Origin: Paenibacillus sp. 1781tsa1
GTDB taxonomy: Bacteria > Bacillota > Bacilli > Paenibacillales > Paenibacillaceae
Assembly: GCF_024159265.1 (NCBI RefSeq)
Contig: NZ_JAMYWY010000001.1
Coordinates: 1,178,001 to 1,242,000 of the forward strand
DNA length: 64,000 nt
Reading direction: 5' to 3'
The notes beneath the pieces are model-generated. The model had not been told where the DNA came from. It saw nothing but the letters and a program-made list of their open reading frames with translations, and did not search any database. Position 1 is the stretch's first letter. Each line of letters opens with the position of its first letter. This document shows positions 46,258 to 54,635 of the stretch, in pieces. The position numbers were made by a program, and so were the translations under genes.

Positions 46258-46467
46258 ATGCCAGAAATTACGATCAGGCTGTATGAAGGCAGGACGGATG
46301 AGCAAAAGCAGGAAATTGTGGAGGTGTTCACACGCGAACTCTCGCGTATTATCGACCGTGAGCCGGATTATATTTCCGTTGAATTCAATGAAATTCCATG
46401 GGACGAGAACGTTCCTGATAATTTTAAAGCCATGCAATCACAGAAGCAGGGAGGGGAGAAGACGTGA
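46258..46467 (+). CDS. 4-oxalocrotonate tautomerase family enzyme
   Basis: A 69-residue protein that begins Met-Pro, so the catalytic N-terminal Pro would be exposed after Met removal (MPEITIRLYEGRTDEQK). The IIDREPDYISVEFNEIP segment matches the DmpI-type fold. These enzymes move protons in keto-enol substrates. AGGGAG precedes the ATG. It heads the transporter operon and overlaps the permease start (GTGA), an odd place for a tautomerase. It may act on unsaturated uronate or keto-sugar products in the cytoplasm (inference). Confidence 0.85.
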   Translation: MPEITIRLYEGRTDEQKQEIVEVFTRELSRIIDREPDYISVEFNEIPWDENVPDNFKAMQSQKQGGEKT

Positions 46468-47441
46468 AGCCGGCGGACATTACGCCGCCAAGCCGGGGAT
46501 CAGCCAGACTTCACTCGTCTGGTCTGGGCACTCGGCTCGGAGATACAGGACGTTATCTGTGGCGATACCGGATCCTATATCTGCTCTCCGTACCGGGCAT
46601 CCTGTATTTTTTCCTCTTCAAATATGTGCCTCTGTTTGGCTCCATCATTGCCTTTCAGAACTACAACATTTTCAAAGGCATCACCGGAAGTGATTGGGTA
46701 GGGTTGGAGCATTTCCAGAAGATGTTCAGCCATTATGACTTTCTACGAATTCTCAACAACACACTTCTGCTCGGATTATATGATCTGGTAATTGCATTCC
46801 CGGTACCGATCCTACTGGCCATTCTGCTGAATGAAGTACGGATGATTGTGTTTAAACGATTGCTGCAAACGATTGTATACATGCCTCACTTTCTATCCTG
46901 GGTTGTTATTAGCGGAATCTTCATGGGTATTTTCTCGATGGACGCCGGGGTGGTGAACAAGGCACTTGGATTTCTGGGGATGCAACCGATCTACTTCCTT
47001 GGAGAAGACTCGTACATTCGTTCCATTCTGATCGGTTCCGGGATCTGGCGTGACTCCGGGTACGGGACAATTATTTTCCTGGCTGCCATTGCCGGCATTA
47101 ATCCCGATCTGTATGAGGCGGCAGAGGTGGATGGAGCCGGACGTTTGAAGCAAATATGGTCGATTACTCTGCCATCCCTGCTGCCGACGATTATGATCCT
47201 GCTGCTGCTGCACATTGGGAAGTTCCTTGATCTGGGCTTTGAGCGTGTGTTCGTATTCCTGAATCCGCTCAATCTGGAATCGGGTGAAATTCTCGATACG
47301 TATATTTACAAAGCCGGACTTCTCTCACAGCAATACAGCTATACAACGGCCATCGGATTGTTCAAGTCGGTCGTGGGTTTGATGCTTGTTCTACTCGGTA
47401 ATTTCTTCAGCAAAAAAACAACCGGCGAAAGCCTGTATTAG
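46464..47441 (+). CDS. ABC transporter permease, LplB type
   Basis: A 325-residue permease that starts at a GTG overlapping the tautomerase stop; GGAGGGGAG precedes it. The LplB-family features YLLSVPGILYFFLFKYVPLFGSIIAFQNYNIFKGI and EAAEVDGAGRLKQIWSITLPSLLPT are clear. It forms the channel with the next gene. The cognate binding protein is probably the lipoprotein at 54636, seven kilobases downstream. Confidence 0.95.
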   Translation: MKPADITPPSRGSARLHSSGLGTRLGDTGRYLWRYRILYLLSVPGILYFFLFKYVPLFGSIIAFQNYNIFKGITGSDWVGLEHFQKMFSHYDFLRILNNTLLLGLYDLVIAFPVPILLAILLNEVRMIVFKRLLQTIVYMPHFLSWVVISGIFMGIFSMDAGVVNKALGFLGMQPIYFLGEDSYIRSILIGSGIWRDSGYGTIIFLAAIAGINPDLYEAAEVDGAGRLKQIWSITLPSLLPTIMILLLLHIGKFLDLGFERVFVFLNPLNLESGEILDTYIYKAGLLSQQYSYTTAIGLFKSVVGLMLVLLGNFFSKKTTGESLY

Positions 47442-47453
47442 GAGGCGAGTTCT

Positions 47454-48332
47454 ATGCGTACCCCCAGTGTCCGTTACCGTATATTTCGCATTGGCAATCT
47501 CGTTTTTCTAACGCTGCTCTCGTTGACGATGATTCTGCCTTTCATTAATGTGCTGGCCCAATCACTCAGCAGCTCGGAAGCGATCATGGGTGGAAAAGTT
47601 AGCTTCTGGCCTGTTGATTTTACCTGGATCAATTACGAATATGTATTCGGGGATGCTGCGTTCTGGCGGGCATTTGCGGTATCGGTTGGGGTGACGCTGT
47701 TCGGGACGCTGGTCAATCTCGCTGCAACGGCATCACTTGCGTATCCTGTGTCTCGTCCAGAGTACAAGGGACGCTCTCTCGTTGTCATGTTTGTCCTGGT
47801 AACCGTCGTATTCTCGGCGCCGCTCATTCCGAACTTTATCTTGATGAAGGAGCTGCATCTGGTCAACAATCCACTGGTACTGATTGTGCCTGGAGCGATT
47901 AACGCCTTTAATTTCTTTGTAATGCGCTCGTTCTTCGCACAGTTGCCGGGTGAATTAATAGACGCTGCTCGTATCGATGGCTGTGGGGAATTCGGTATTA
48001 TCTGGCGTATCGTCATCCCCTTGTCCAAACCGGCCATGGCATCACTCGGCATTTTCTATGCCGTGGGCCACTGGAATGCGTATTCCACTGCGCTCTATTA
48101 TCTGAATGATCCGGCCTGGTGGCCGATTCAGGTAACCCTCAAGAAGCTGTTTGAAAGTGACGATATTTCCGTCGATCCAGGTTCTGCCGTCTATAGCACC
48201 CTTGCGCATACATCGCCGGAAGGCATCAAAATGGCAACCATTATTATCGCCACCTTGCCGATCATTATCATTTACCCTTTCTTGCAAAAGCATTTTGTAA
48301 AAGGAATCATGGTCGGCTCCGTCAAATCTTAA
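47454..48332 (+). CDS. ABC transporter permease, LplC type
   Basis: A 292-residue permease with six membrane segments and the EAA loop (PGELIDAARIDGCGEFGIIWRIVIPLSKP). AGGAGGCG precedes the ATG. It is the second channel subunit. No ATPase gene is encoded in the locus, so a shared sugar ATPase must act. Confidence 0.95.
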   Translation: MRTPSVRYRIFRIGNLVFLTLLSLTMILPFINVLAQSLSSSEAIMGGKVSFWPVDFTWINYEYVFGDAAFWRAFAVSVGVTLFGTLVNLAATASLAYPVSRPEYKGRSLVVMFVLVTVVFSAPLIPNFILMKELHLVNNPLVLIVPGAINAFNFFVMRSFFAQLPGELIDAARIDGCGEFGIIWRIVIPLSKPAMASLGIFYAVGHWNAYSTALYYLNDPAWWPIQVTLKKLFESDDISVDPGSAVYSTLAHTSPEGIKMATIIIATLPIIIIYPFLQKHFVKGIMVGSVKS

Positions 48333-48374
48333 GTACAAGAAACATACAGATCTGACGGAAACGGGGGAATGGCG

Positions 48375-49412
48375 ATGTTCAGAATCTTGATTACGGACGA
48401 TGAGCCGATGATTCGAATGGGTCTGGCGAAGATGATCAAACAAGCGGGACTGTTCGACTGTGAGATTCGGCAGGCTGCACATGGGGAAGAAGCTCTCCAG
48501 GTGGTGAAGGACTTTCGGCCGCACATCCTGTTTACGGATATCCGCATGCCAACGATGGATGGTATTGAGCTCTGCCGTCGTTTATCCGAGCAAGGCAGTA
48601 CGATACGCATTATTGTGGTCTCCGGTTATTCGGACTTTGAATATGCAAGAGCCTGTATGGATTATGGGGTAAAGCGATATTTGCTGAAACCTGTGGGACG
48701 AGAGGAGCTTAATGAACTGCTGCTCAAATTGCTGGCATCCGAAGAGGATAAGCCTACGGTTTCTCTTGTACCCGTGAGGGAGCTGAACGATTGGGCGATG
48801 CGTCTGGAAGAGGCGATATGGGAGCTTAGGCAATCCGATGTGACGGAGTTGCTCGCAGCATGGTCAGATCGTTATCCGGCATATGCCCTGATGCCTGAGC
48901 AGACAGCGGAACTTTTTCAGGAATTGCTGGAATTGATTGTAGCCAGAATGAATGCACGGGGAAACGGAACGATGAGTACGTCCAGTCAGATTAATGAAAG
49001 CGCTTCCTCGAAAGAGTGCTTCAAGGCTATGGGCAACGAAATCCAGACGATAATGAAGACGATCAAGGAAAAGCGCAGCGGCAAGCGAAAGCATCCGGTG
49101 GAAGAAGCTAAGGCTTATCTGGAGCAGCATTTGCGCCGGGAAGTGTCACTGGACGAGATTGCCGCCAAGTTGGGACTGAACCCGTCCTACTTCAGCCAAC
49201 TGTTTAAGCAGACCACGGGTCAGACCTTTATCCAATACCGGATACGCAGCAAAATGGAATTGGCCAAACGCATGCTGGAACAGCCGGGCAACCGGATTAC
49301 GGATATATCCTACGAAGTGGGGTATGCGGATCATCCCCATTTTACCAAGACATTCAAGAAGATTACCGGACTGACCCCGTCCGAATACCGTAGCAAGTTG
49401 GGCATTGAATGA
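48375..49412 (+). CDS. YesN-type response regulator (receiver + AraC HTH)
   Basis: A 345-residue regulator. The receiver domain has Asp55 in LFTDIRMPTMDG and LKPVGREE; the C-terminal AraC HTH (SLDEIAAKLGLNPSYFSQLFKQ...RITDISYEVGYADHPHFTKTFKK) is about residues 245-345. GGGGGA at 48363-48368 directly touches the ATG at 48369, so the ATG at 48375 is preferred. It overlaps the YesM-like kinase gene by ATGA and should activate the locus when oligosaccharides are sensed. Confidence 0.93.
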   Translation: MFRILITDDEPMIRMGLAKMIKQAGLFDCEIRQAAHGEEALQVVKDFRPHILFTDIRMPTMDGIELCRRLSEQGSTIRIIVVSGYSDFEYARACMDYGVKRYLLKPVGREELNELLLKLLASEEDKPTVSLVPVRELNDWAMRLEEAIWELRQSDVTELLAAWSDRYPAYALMPEQTAELFQELLELIVARMNARGNGTMSTSSQINESASSKECFKAMGNEIQTIMKTIKEKRSGKRKHPVEEAKAYLEQHLRREVSLDEIAAKLGLNPSYFSQLFKQTTGQTFIQYRIRSKMELAKRMLEQPGNRITDISYEVGYADHPHFTKTFKKITGLTPSEYRSKLGIE

Positions 49413-51247
49413 TGAAGCGAAGCCTGTCGATCCGCCTGTTCTTTCATTTTGCCATCGTGATTACGTTGTCCCTGTCTGCTATCGGCTTGTTTACCTACAC
49501 CTATGCCTCGACTGAGATGAACGACCAGCTGGCGGACAACATCGCTCAAACGATGCGTAATACGGCGTACCAGACCGACCTCTATTTGCAAAATTATGAT
49601 CGCTCAACCTACTCCATCCTCTCAAATGGAAGTGTGAAGCATTTCCTCGATATGAATTCGGAGGATAGTTATGCCTATTACGAGTACAGCCGTCAGATTA
49701 AAAGGAACGTGTTCCCGCCTGTATTTATGTTATATCCACAGATCAAGTTCCTGTATGTTATCGGGGAGAACGGGCGAGTTGTCATCGATGACAACCAGAA
49801 TTCAGCGGGCATACCCGATATCGATGCTGCACAACAGTATAAGGAGCTGCTCGCTGCAACCCCTGCGAATGGCGAATCGACGTTGCTCACCCGCAGTATT
49901 CGCAGTGGACAGAGTTCGAGTGTCATTACGATTGCACGCCGGATCAGGGGGATGTCCTCCTATACACCAAATGGAGTGCTGGCGATGGAAGTGAATGTGC
50001 TTGAGCTTGACAACATCTGGGGAGAACTCGATCTCGGTCAAGGGGGATATCAGTATGTGATGGATCAGAACGGAAATGTGATCTATCTTCCTGGGGCCGA
50101 GGAGGCGCAAACCGTGATGTCATCCAGCACCGTGGACAGACTTATGCACATGGAGGCAGGATCACTGGAACAGAACACGGATGGCACCAAACGGCTGTTT
50201 ATATCGGAACTCTCTGCCTATTCGGGCTGGCGCTTTGTCGCTTCCGTGCCGCTGTCGGAGCTTCAAAGGCCGATTGCAACGATTCGCTCAGCTACATTAT
50301 GGGTTGGTGCAGGGACATTGCTCGCTGCGCTTGTTGTGGCGTATCGGATCGGAGCATCTCAAGTGGAACCCATTCGGGTGCTGATGAACGGAATGAGACA
50401 GACGGAGAAGGGAATCTGGAACAAGGTGGAGATGAAGGAAAGGCGCGATGAGATCGGTGTGCTGATCCGCAGCTATAATCTGATGGTCAGCCGTTTGTCG
50501 GACATGATTGAGAGTGTATATGAGTCGGAGCTGCGCCGCCAGAAGTCGGAAATTGAGCTGCAGCAGGAGGCGTTGGAACGACACCGTGCGGAATTTCAGG
50601 CGCTCCAGTTGCAGATCAATCCGCATTTTCTCTACAACACGCTGGAGACGATCAAATGTTACGCCGTTGTACAGGACTCCGAAGAAATTGCACAGATGGT
50701 GGAATCGATGGCCCATATGCTCCGTTATTCCATTCAGACTAATCTGGAGGAAATTACGGTTGCCAATGAGCTGAAGCATGTGCTGGCCTACCTTTCCATC
50801 ATGAAACATCGCATGGATCGGGAGCTTGAAGTGGAGGTCATCATTGCACCGGATCTGTTGCTGGAAAAAATGGTTCGACTCACCCTTCAGCCTCTGGTGG
50901 AAAATGTGTTACAACACGCGTTTCCGCAAGGCATGGAGCCTGGTCATTATATCCGCATCGATGCTCGGCGCCTGGAAGATCGCTTCCTTGTCATCGTGCA
51001 GGATAACGGCATGGGCATGAACGAGGAACGCCTGAAGAAGCTGCGTGACCGTCTGGAATTGAATCGTCTGGCAGGAGAAGATTCCGATGATGTCTACCAT
51101 CGCGGAGGCATCGGTCTTATGAATGTCCATCGACGGATTCAACTGGTATTTGGAGAAACATATGGCTTGATGCTTGAGAGTGAGCGAGGCTTGGGAACGA
51201 CCATTACGATGGCACTTCCGGCGGATCAGCACAGCAAGCGGATTTAA
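49409..51247 (+). CDS. YesM-type sensor histidine kinase
   Basis: A 612-residue kinase with membrane helices near residues 7-30 and 294-318 flanking a large extracellular Cache-like sensor. HAMP follows. The His_kinase domain has QINPHFLYNTLE with His406, and the HATPase domain has QDNGMGM and the GGIGLMNVHRRI segment. It partners with the overlapping YesN-like regulator. Systems of this type sense extracellular oligosaccharides and induce Lpl-type importers and lyases. Confidence 0.95.
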   Translation: MMKRSLSIRLFFHFAIVITLSLSAIGLFTYTYASTEMNDQLADNIAQTMRNTAYQTDLYLQNYDRSTYSILSNGSVKHFLDMNSEDSYAYYEYSRQIKRNVFPPVFMLYPQIKFLYVIGENGRVVIDDNQNSAGIPDIDAAQQYKELLAATPANGESTLLTRSIRSGQSSSVITIARRIRGMSSYTPNGVLAMEVNVLELDNIWGELDLGQGGYQYVMDQNGNVIYLPGAEEAQTVMSSSTVDRLMHMEAGSLEQNTDGTKRLFISELSAYSGWRFVASVPLSELQRPIATIRSATLWVGAGTLLAALVVAYRIGASQVEPIRVLMNGMRQTEKGIWNKVEMKERRDEIGVLIRSYNLMVSRLSDMIESVYESELRRQKSEIELQQEALERHRAEFQALQLQINPHFLYNTLETIKCYAVVQDSEEIAQMVESMAHMLRYSIQTNLEEITVANELKHVLAYLSIMKHRMDRELEVEVIIAPDLLLEKMVRLTLQPLVENVLQHAFPQGMEPGHYIRIDARRLEDRFLVIVQDNGMGMNEERLKKLRDRLELNRLAGEDSDDVYHRGGIGLMNVHRRIQLVFGETYGLMLESERGLGTTITMALPADQHSKRI

Positions 51248-51283
51248 AGTAATTGAAACCAATAACAGGGAGGAAGATCAAAC

Positions 51284-52051
51284 ATGAATATTAACTTGCA
51301 GAACAAAATTGCATTGGTAACAGGTTCCAGTGGAGGGATTGGCGCTGCTATTGCTGGGTCATTGGCTCGCTGTGGGGCAAAGGTGGCTGTGAATGGTCTG
51401 CATAATATGGAGCGGGCGGAGGAGGTCGTGGCAGCGATTCGGGATGCTGGTGGTGAAGCAGCGGCATTTCAGGCCGATGTGACCGATATGGGTGCCATAG
51501 AATCGATGGTTGGGGATATCACGCTTCGTTTCGGCGGTCCGATTGACCTGTTGATCAATAATGCGGGGCATCTGGTGGAGCGGAGCCCTATTGAAACGAT
51601 GAGCGAGGAGCTTTACAGCCGGATTATGGATGTCAATCTGAAGAGCGCCGTCTTTGTCTCCAAAGCGGTCATTCCTGGCATGAAGGCGGCTGGCGGCGGA
51701 CGAATTATCAATCTGACCTCGGTAGCGGCTCATAATGGTGGCGGGCCGGGTGCAGCTATTTACGCAGCATCCAAGGCGGCTGTCATGGCGTTAACCAAAG
51801 GACTTGCCAAAGAACTGGCTCCTGGCGGGATTACGGTCAATGCCCTTTCACCGGGCTTCATCGGACAGACTGCGTTCCATGCTACGTTCACCTCGGCGGA
51901 AGGCCGAACTTCTGCTGTAGGCAGCATCCCCCTTGGACGGGAAGGGACTCCCGATGATGTCGCAGGTGCGGCGCTGTACCTGTGTTCCGAGCTGGGTGCT
52001 TTTATAACCGGAGAAACGATTGAGATCAATGGCGGAATGTACATGCGTTGA
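51284..52051 (+). CDS. Short-chain dehydrogenase/reductase
   Basis: A 255-residue classical SDR: TGSSGGIG cofactor motif, NNAG, a Ser in NLTSVAAH, catalytic Tyr160 and Lys164 in IYAASKAAV, and the C-terminal GETIEINGG segment. GGGAGGA precedes the ATG. Between the YesM-like kinase and the heparinase-like lyase it most likely reduces a keto-uronate released from lyase products, similar to 2-keto-3-deoxygluconate-forming reductases (inference). Confidence 0.92.
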   Translation: MNINLQNKIALVTGSSGGIGAAIAGSLARCGAKVAVNGLHNMERAEEVVAAIRDAGGEAAAFQADVTDMGAIESMVGDITLRFGGPIDLLINNAGHLVERSPIETMSEELYSRIMDVNLKSAVFVSKAVIPGMKAAGGGRIINLTSVAAHNGGGPGAAIYAASKAAVMALTKGLAKELAPGGITVNALSPGFIGQTAFHATFTSAEGRTSAVGSIPLGREGTPDDVAGAALYLCSELGAFITGETIEINGGMYMR

Positions 52052-52085
52052 GGCTACATCATTGCGATAAGGAGGGAACGATACG

Positions 52086-54494
52086 ATGGAAGTGAAACGG
52101 AAGCTTGCAGAAAGACCGTTGTACCAACCCATTAGTGGGCCGTTCCATGTGGACTATGCCCCTGACGAGCATACCGTTCTGGCAGAGAATCCGCCAAGGT
52201 TTACCTGGATGGCGGCACAGCAGGAGGATGAGAATGCCTATCTGCTGCAAGTATCGGCGAGCCCTTCTTTTCAGGAAGAAGAGACGATGACCTATACGCC
52301 GCTCCCGTATAATTTTTTCACGCCTGATCGGGTGTTTGAACCTGGGGAGTATTATTGGCGATATGCGCTGCTTATAGATCATTCAGTGCAGCAAGGAAGC
52401 GAAGCGGACGTGGATGTCTCTCAGGGGAAGCAAGGGAGTGAAGCCGAAGGGCATCCCTCGCAAAGGAAGCACGGGGAAATGTCGGCATGGAGTGAGGTGA
52501 GGCGGTTTATGGTCCCAGCGGGATTACCGGAGACACCTCTACCTTCCCGGGCACAGCGATACGTTTCCACAGACACGTCTCACCCACGGCTGTGGCTTGG
52601 TGAGCGTGGACTGAATGCTCTTGCCGATGGCGTTGCGTCCGATTCCACGTATTGCGGCTGGGATGTGTTTATGGCAAATTCCGTGGAACCGTGGGCAAAC
52701 CGTGAGCCCATTCGTGAACCGCTGCCTTACCCGGAGAACAAACGTGTCGCCACGTTGTGGAGACAAATGTACATTGACTGTCAGGAAGTGTTATATGCCA
52801 TTCGTCATCTGAGTATCGCTGGGCGGGTGCTTCGAGACGAACGGCTGCTTGAAGCGGCGAAAACCTGGCTGTTGCATGTGGCGGCTTGGGATACCGAGGG
52901 AACGACCTCCCGCGATTATAACGATGAGGCGGCTTTTCGGGTCGCAGCGGCGCTCGCTTGGGGTTATGACTGGCTGCATGATGAGTTGAACAGTGAAGAG
53001 CAAGATGTGGTAAGGTGCAGTTTACTGCGGCGGACAGAACAGGTAACCCAGCATGTGATGGTCCGCTCAAAGATTCATCATGTGCCTTACGACAGCCATG
53101 CCATTCGTTCATTGTCTTCCGTGCTTGTGCCTTGCTGTATGGCCATGATGCATGAGGAGCAGCAGGCTGCAGAGTGGTTGGATTATGCGATCGATTATTA
53201 TGCCTGTCTGTACTCCCCCTGGGGAGGAAGTGATGGAGGTTGGGCTGAAGGTCCGATGTACTGGACAACAGGTATGGCTTACGTGACCGAAGCGATGAAT
53301 CTGCTGCGAAACTATGCGGGCATCGACTTTTTCCGTCGGCCGTTCTTCCAGCGTACCGGGGATTTTCCGTTCTACGTTTACCCGCCTGATGCACGGCGCG
53401 CCAGCTTTGGAGATCAGTCTACGCTGGGTGACCCGGTAAATTTGAAAACAGGCTATCTTGTGCGCCAACTGGCAGGTGTTACAGGCAACCGCTGGTACCA
53501 GTGGTACTTTGAGCGTGTACGTCAATCCGACCCGGGGACAGAGGGAGCCTTTTATAACTACGGCTGGTGGGATTTTAACTTTGACGAATTGGTATATCGC
53601 CACGATTATCCGCAGGTGGAGGAAGAGTCACCTGTGAACATCGAGCCGCTCAAATGGTTCCGGGATGTGGGATGGGTAGCGATGCATCACCGGATGGACG
53701 ATCCGGATGAGCATGTCATGCTGCTGCTCAAGTCGAGCCGTTACGGCTCCATCAGCCACAGCCATGCGGATCAGAACAGCTTTACCCTGCATGCATTCGG
53801 TGAGCCGCTTGCGGCGGATACGGGCTATTATATCGCGCATGGAAGTTCCTTTCACCGGGAATGGCGCAGGCAGACACGCTCCAAAAATAATCTGCTGATT
53901 GGCGGAGTAGGTCAGTATGCCGAGAACAACAAGGTGCTGAATATGGCCGCAACTGGACAGATCGAAGATGCCTATTGGCGGGATGGCGATGGATATGTGC
54001 GCGCGTTGGCGACCGATGCCTATGCCAGCACCGTACCGCATGTGAAGCGTGTTGTACGGGAAATTCATTTTCTGCAGTCATCGTACTTCGTTATTGTGGA
54101 CCACATTGATCTGGATAAGCCGGACAGTGTCCAATGGCTGTTCCATGCACTACACCCGTTACAGCTGAAAGGGCAGAGCTTCCGTCTAAACGGTACTAAG
54201 GCGGGGCTTGAAGGGACGTTTGTATATGCTTCCTCCGGTGAGTTGTCGCTCAGCCAGACGAATCAATTCGCAGAGGTGGACCCGGCAGAGTATGAAGGGC
54301 TGGATAGACATTATCATCTAAGCGCGGAAACACGCCCTGCAACAAGTCATACCATTGTAACGCTGCTTGTACCATATAAGATTGAGGAGCCGAAGTATGT
54401 CCCTTATTTCATCGATGACCAGGATCACGGCATCCATCTTTATTTTACCGACAATGGTGTAACGAAGAAGATCGAGGTATCCAAGACGTACTAG
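52086..54494 (+). CDS. Heparinase II/III-like polysaccharide lyase (DUF4962 type)
   Basis: An 802-residue protein. An N-terminal Fn3-like DUF4962 segment (about 20-150) precedes an alpha/alpha-toroid (about 155-480) and a heparinase II/III beta-sandwich (from about 520; SISHSHADQNSFTLHAFGEPLAADTGYY). Lyases of this class cleave uronate polysaccharides or oligosaccharides by beta-elimination. No signal peptide, so it is cytoplasmic and likely acts on imported oligosaccharides. A 39-bp duplicated insert lies in the N-terminal domain. GGAGGGA precedes the ATG. The polymer (pectin, alginate, glycosaminoglycan or another) is not decided. Confidence 0.88.
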   Translation: MEVKRKLAERPLYQPISGPFHVDYAPDEHTVLAENPPRFTWMAAQQEDENAYLLQVSASPSFQEEETMTYTPLPYNFFTPDRVFEPGEYYWRYALLIDHSVQQGSEADVDVSQGKQGSEAEGHPSQRKHGEMSAWSEVRRFMVPAGLPETPLPSRAQRYVSTDTSHPRLWLGERGLNALADGVASDSTYCGWDVFMANSVEPWANREPIREPLPYPENKRVATLWRQMYIDCQEVLYAIRHLSIAGRVLRDERLLEAAKTWLLHVAAWDTEGTTSRDYNDEAAFRVAAALAWGYDWLHDELNSEEQDVVRCSLLRRTEQVTQHVMVRSKIHHVPYDSHAIRSLSSVLVPCCMAMMHEEQQAAEWLDYAIDYYACLYSPWGGSDGGWAEGPMYWTTGMAYVTEAMNLLRNYAGIDFFRRPFFQRTGDFPFYVYPPDARRASFGDQSTLGDPVNLKTGYLVRQLAGVTGNRWYQWYFERVRQSDPGTEGAFYNYGWWDFNFDELVYRHDYPQVEEESPVNIEPLKWFRDVGWVAMHHRMDDPDEHVMLLLKSSRYGSISHSHADQNSFTLHAFGEPLAADTGYYIAHGSSFHREWRRQTRSKNNLLIGGVGQYAENNKVLNMAATGQIEDAYWRDGDGYVRALATDAYASTVPHVKRVVREIHFLQSSYFVIVDHIDLDKPDSVQWLFHALHPLQLKGQSFRLNGTKAGLEGTFVYASSGELSLSQTNQFAEVDPAEYEGLDRHYHLSAETRPATSHTIVTLLVPYKIEEPKYVPYFIDDQDHGIHLYFTDNGVTKKIEVSKTY
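52392..52469 (+). repeat. In-frame degenerate 39-bp tandem duplication within the lyase gene
   Basis: Two 39-bp units (52392-52430 and 52431-52469) encode 13-residue repeats with a common QGSEAxxxxSQxK pattern, charged and without hydrophobics. They interrupt the DUF4962 domain between a beta strand (YWRYALLIDH) and MSAWSEVRRF, where family members usually have a short turn. Confidence 0.75.
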
Positions 54495-54501
54495 TAAGTG
54501 C

Positions 54502-54589
54502 TGACCTAAAGAAAACGCAATCTCATCTAAAACATCCCCATTGTTGCAGGCGGTGGGGATGTTTTACCATCTATATGAAAGCGCTTCAC
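54502..54589 (+). promoter_or_regulatory. Second copy of the shared promoter block, with terminator and cre
   Basis: TGACCTAAAGAAAAC at 54502 and CCATTGTTGC at 54538 keep the 36-bp spacing seen at 46142. TTGTTG (54541) with TACCAT 18 bp later is a weak promoter. TGAAAGCGCTTCAC (54576-54589) is a 12-of-14 cre match. ACATCCCC...GGGGATGT (54528-54566) doubles as a terminator for the lyase gene. It gives the binding-protein gene a separately regulated promoter. Confidence 0.55.
54528..54566 (+). terminator. Terminator of the lyase transcript
   Basis: AAAACATCCCC pairs with GGGGATGTTTT over a 15-base loop. It overlaps the shared promoter block of the next gene. Confidence 0.7.
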
Positions 54590-54635
54590 CAATGAGTGGT
54601 ACCTAAATCTAAATCAGGATGAAAAGAGGGGTAGC

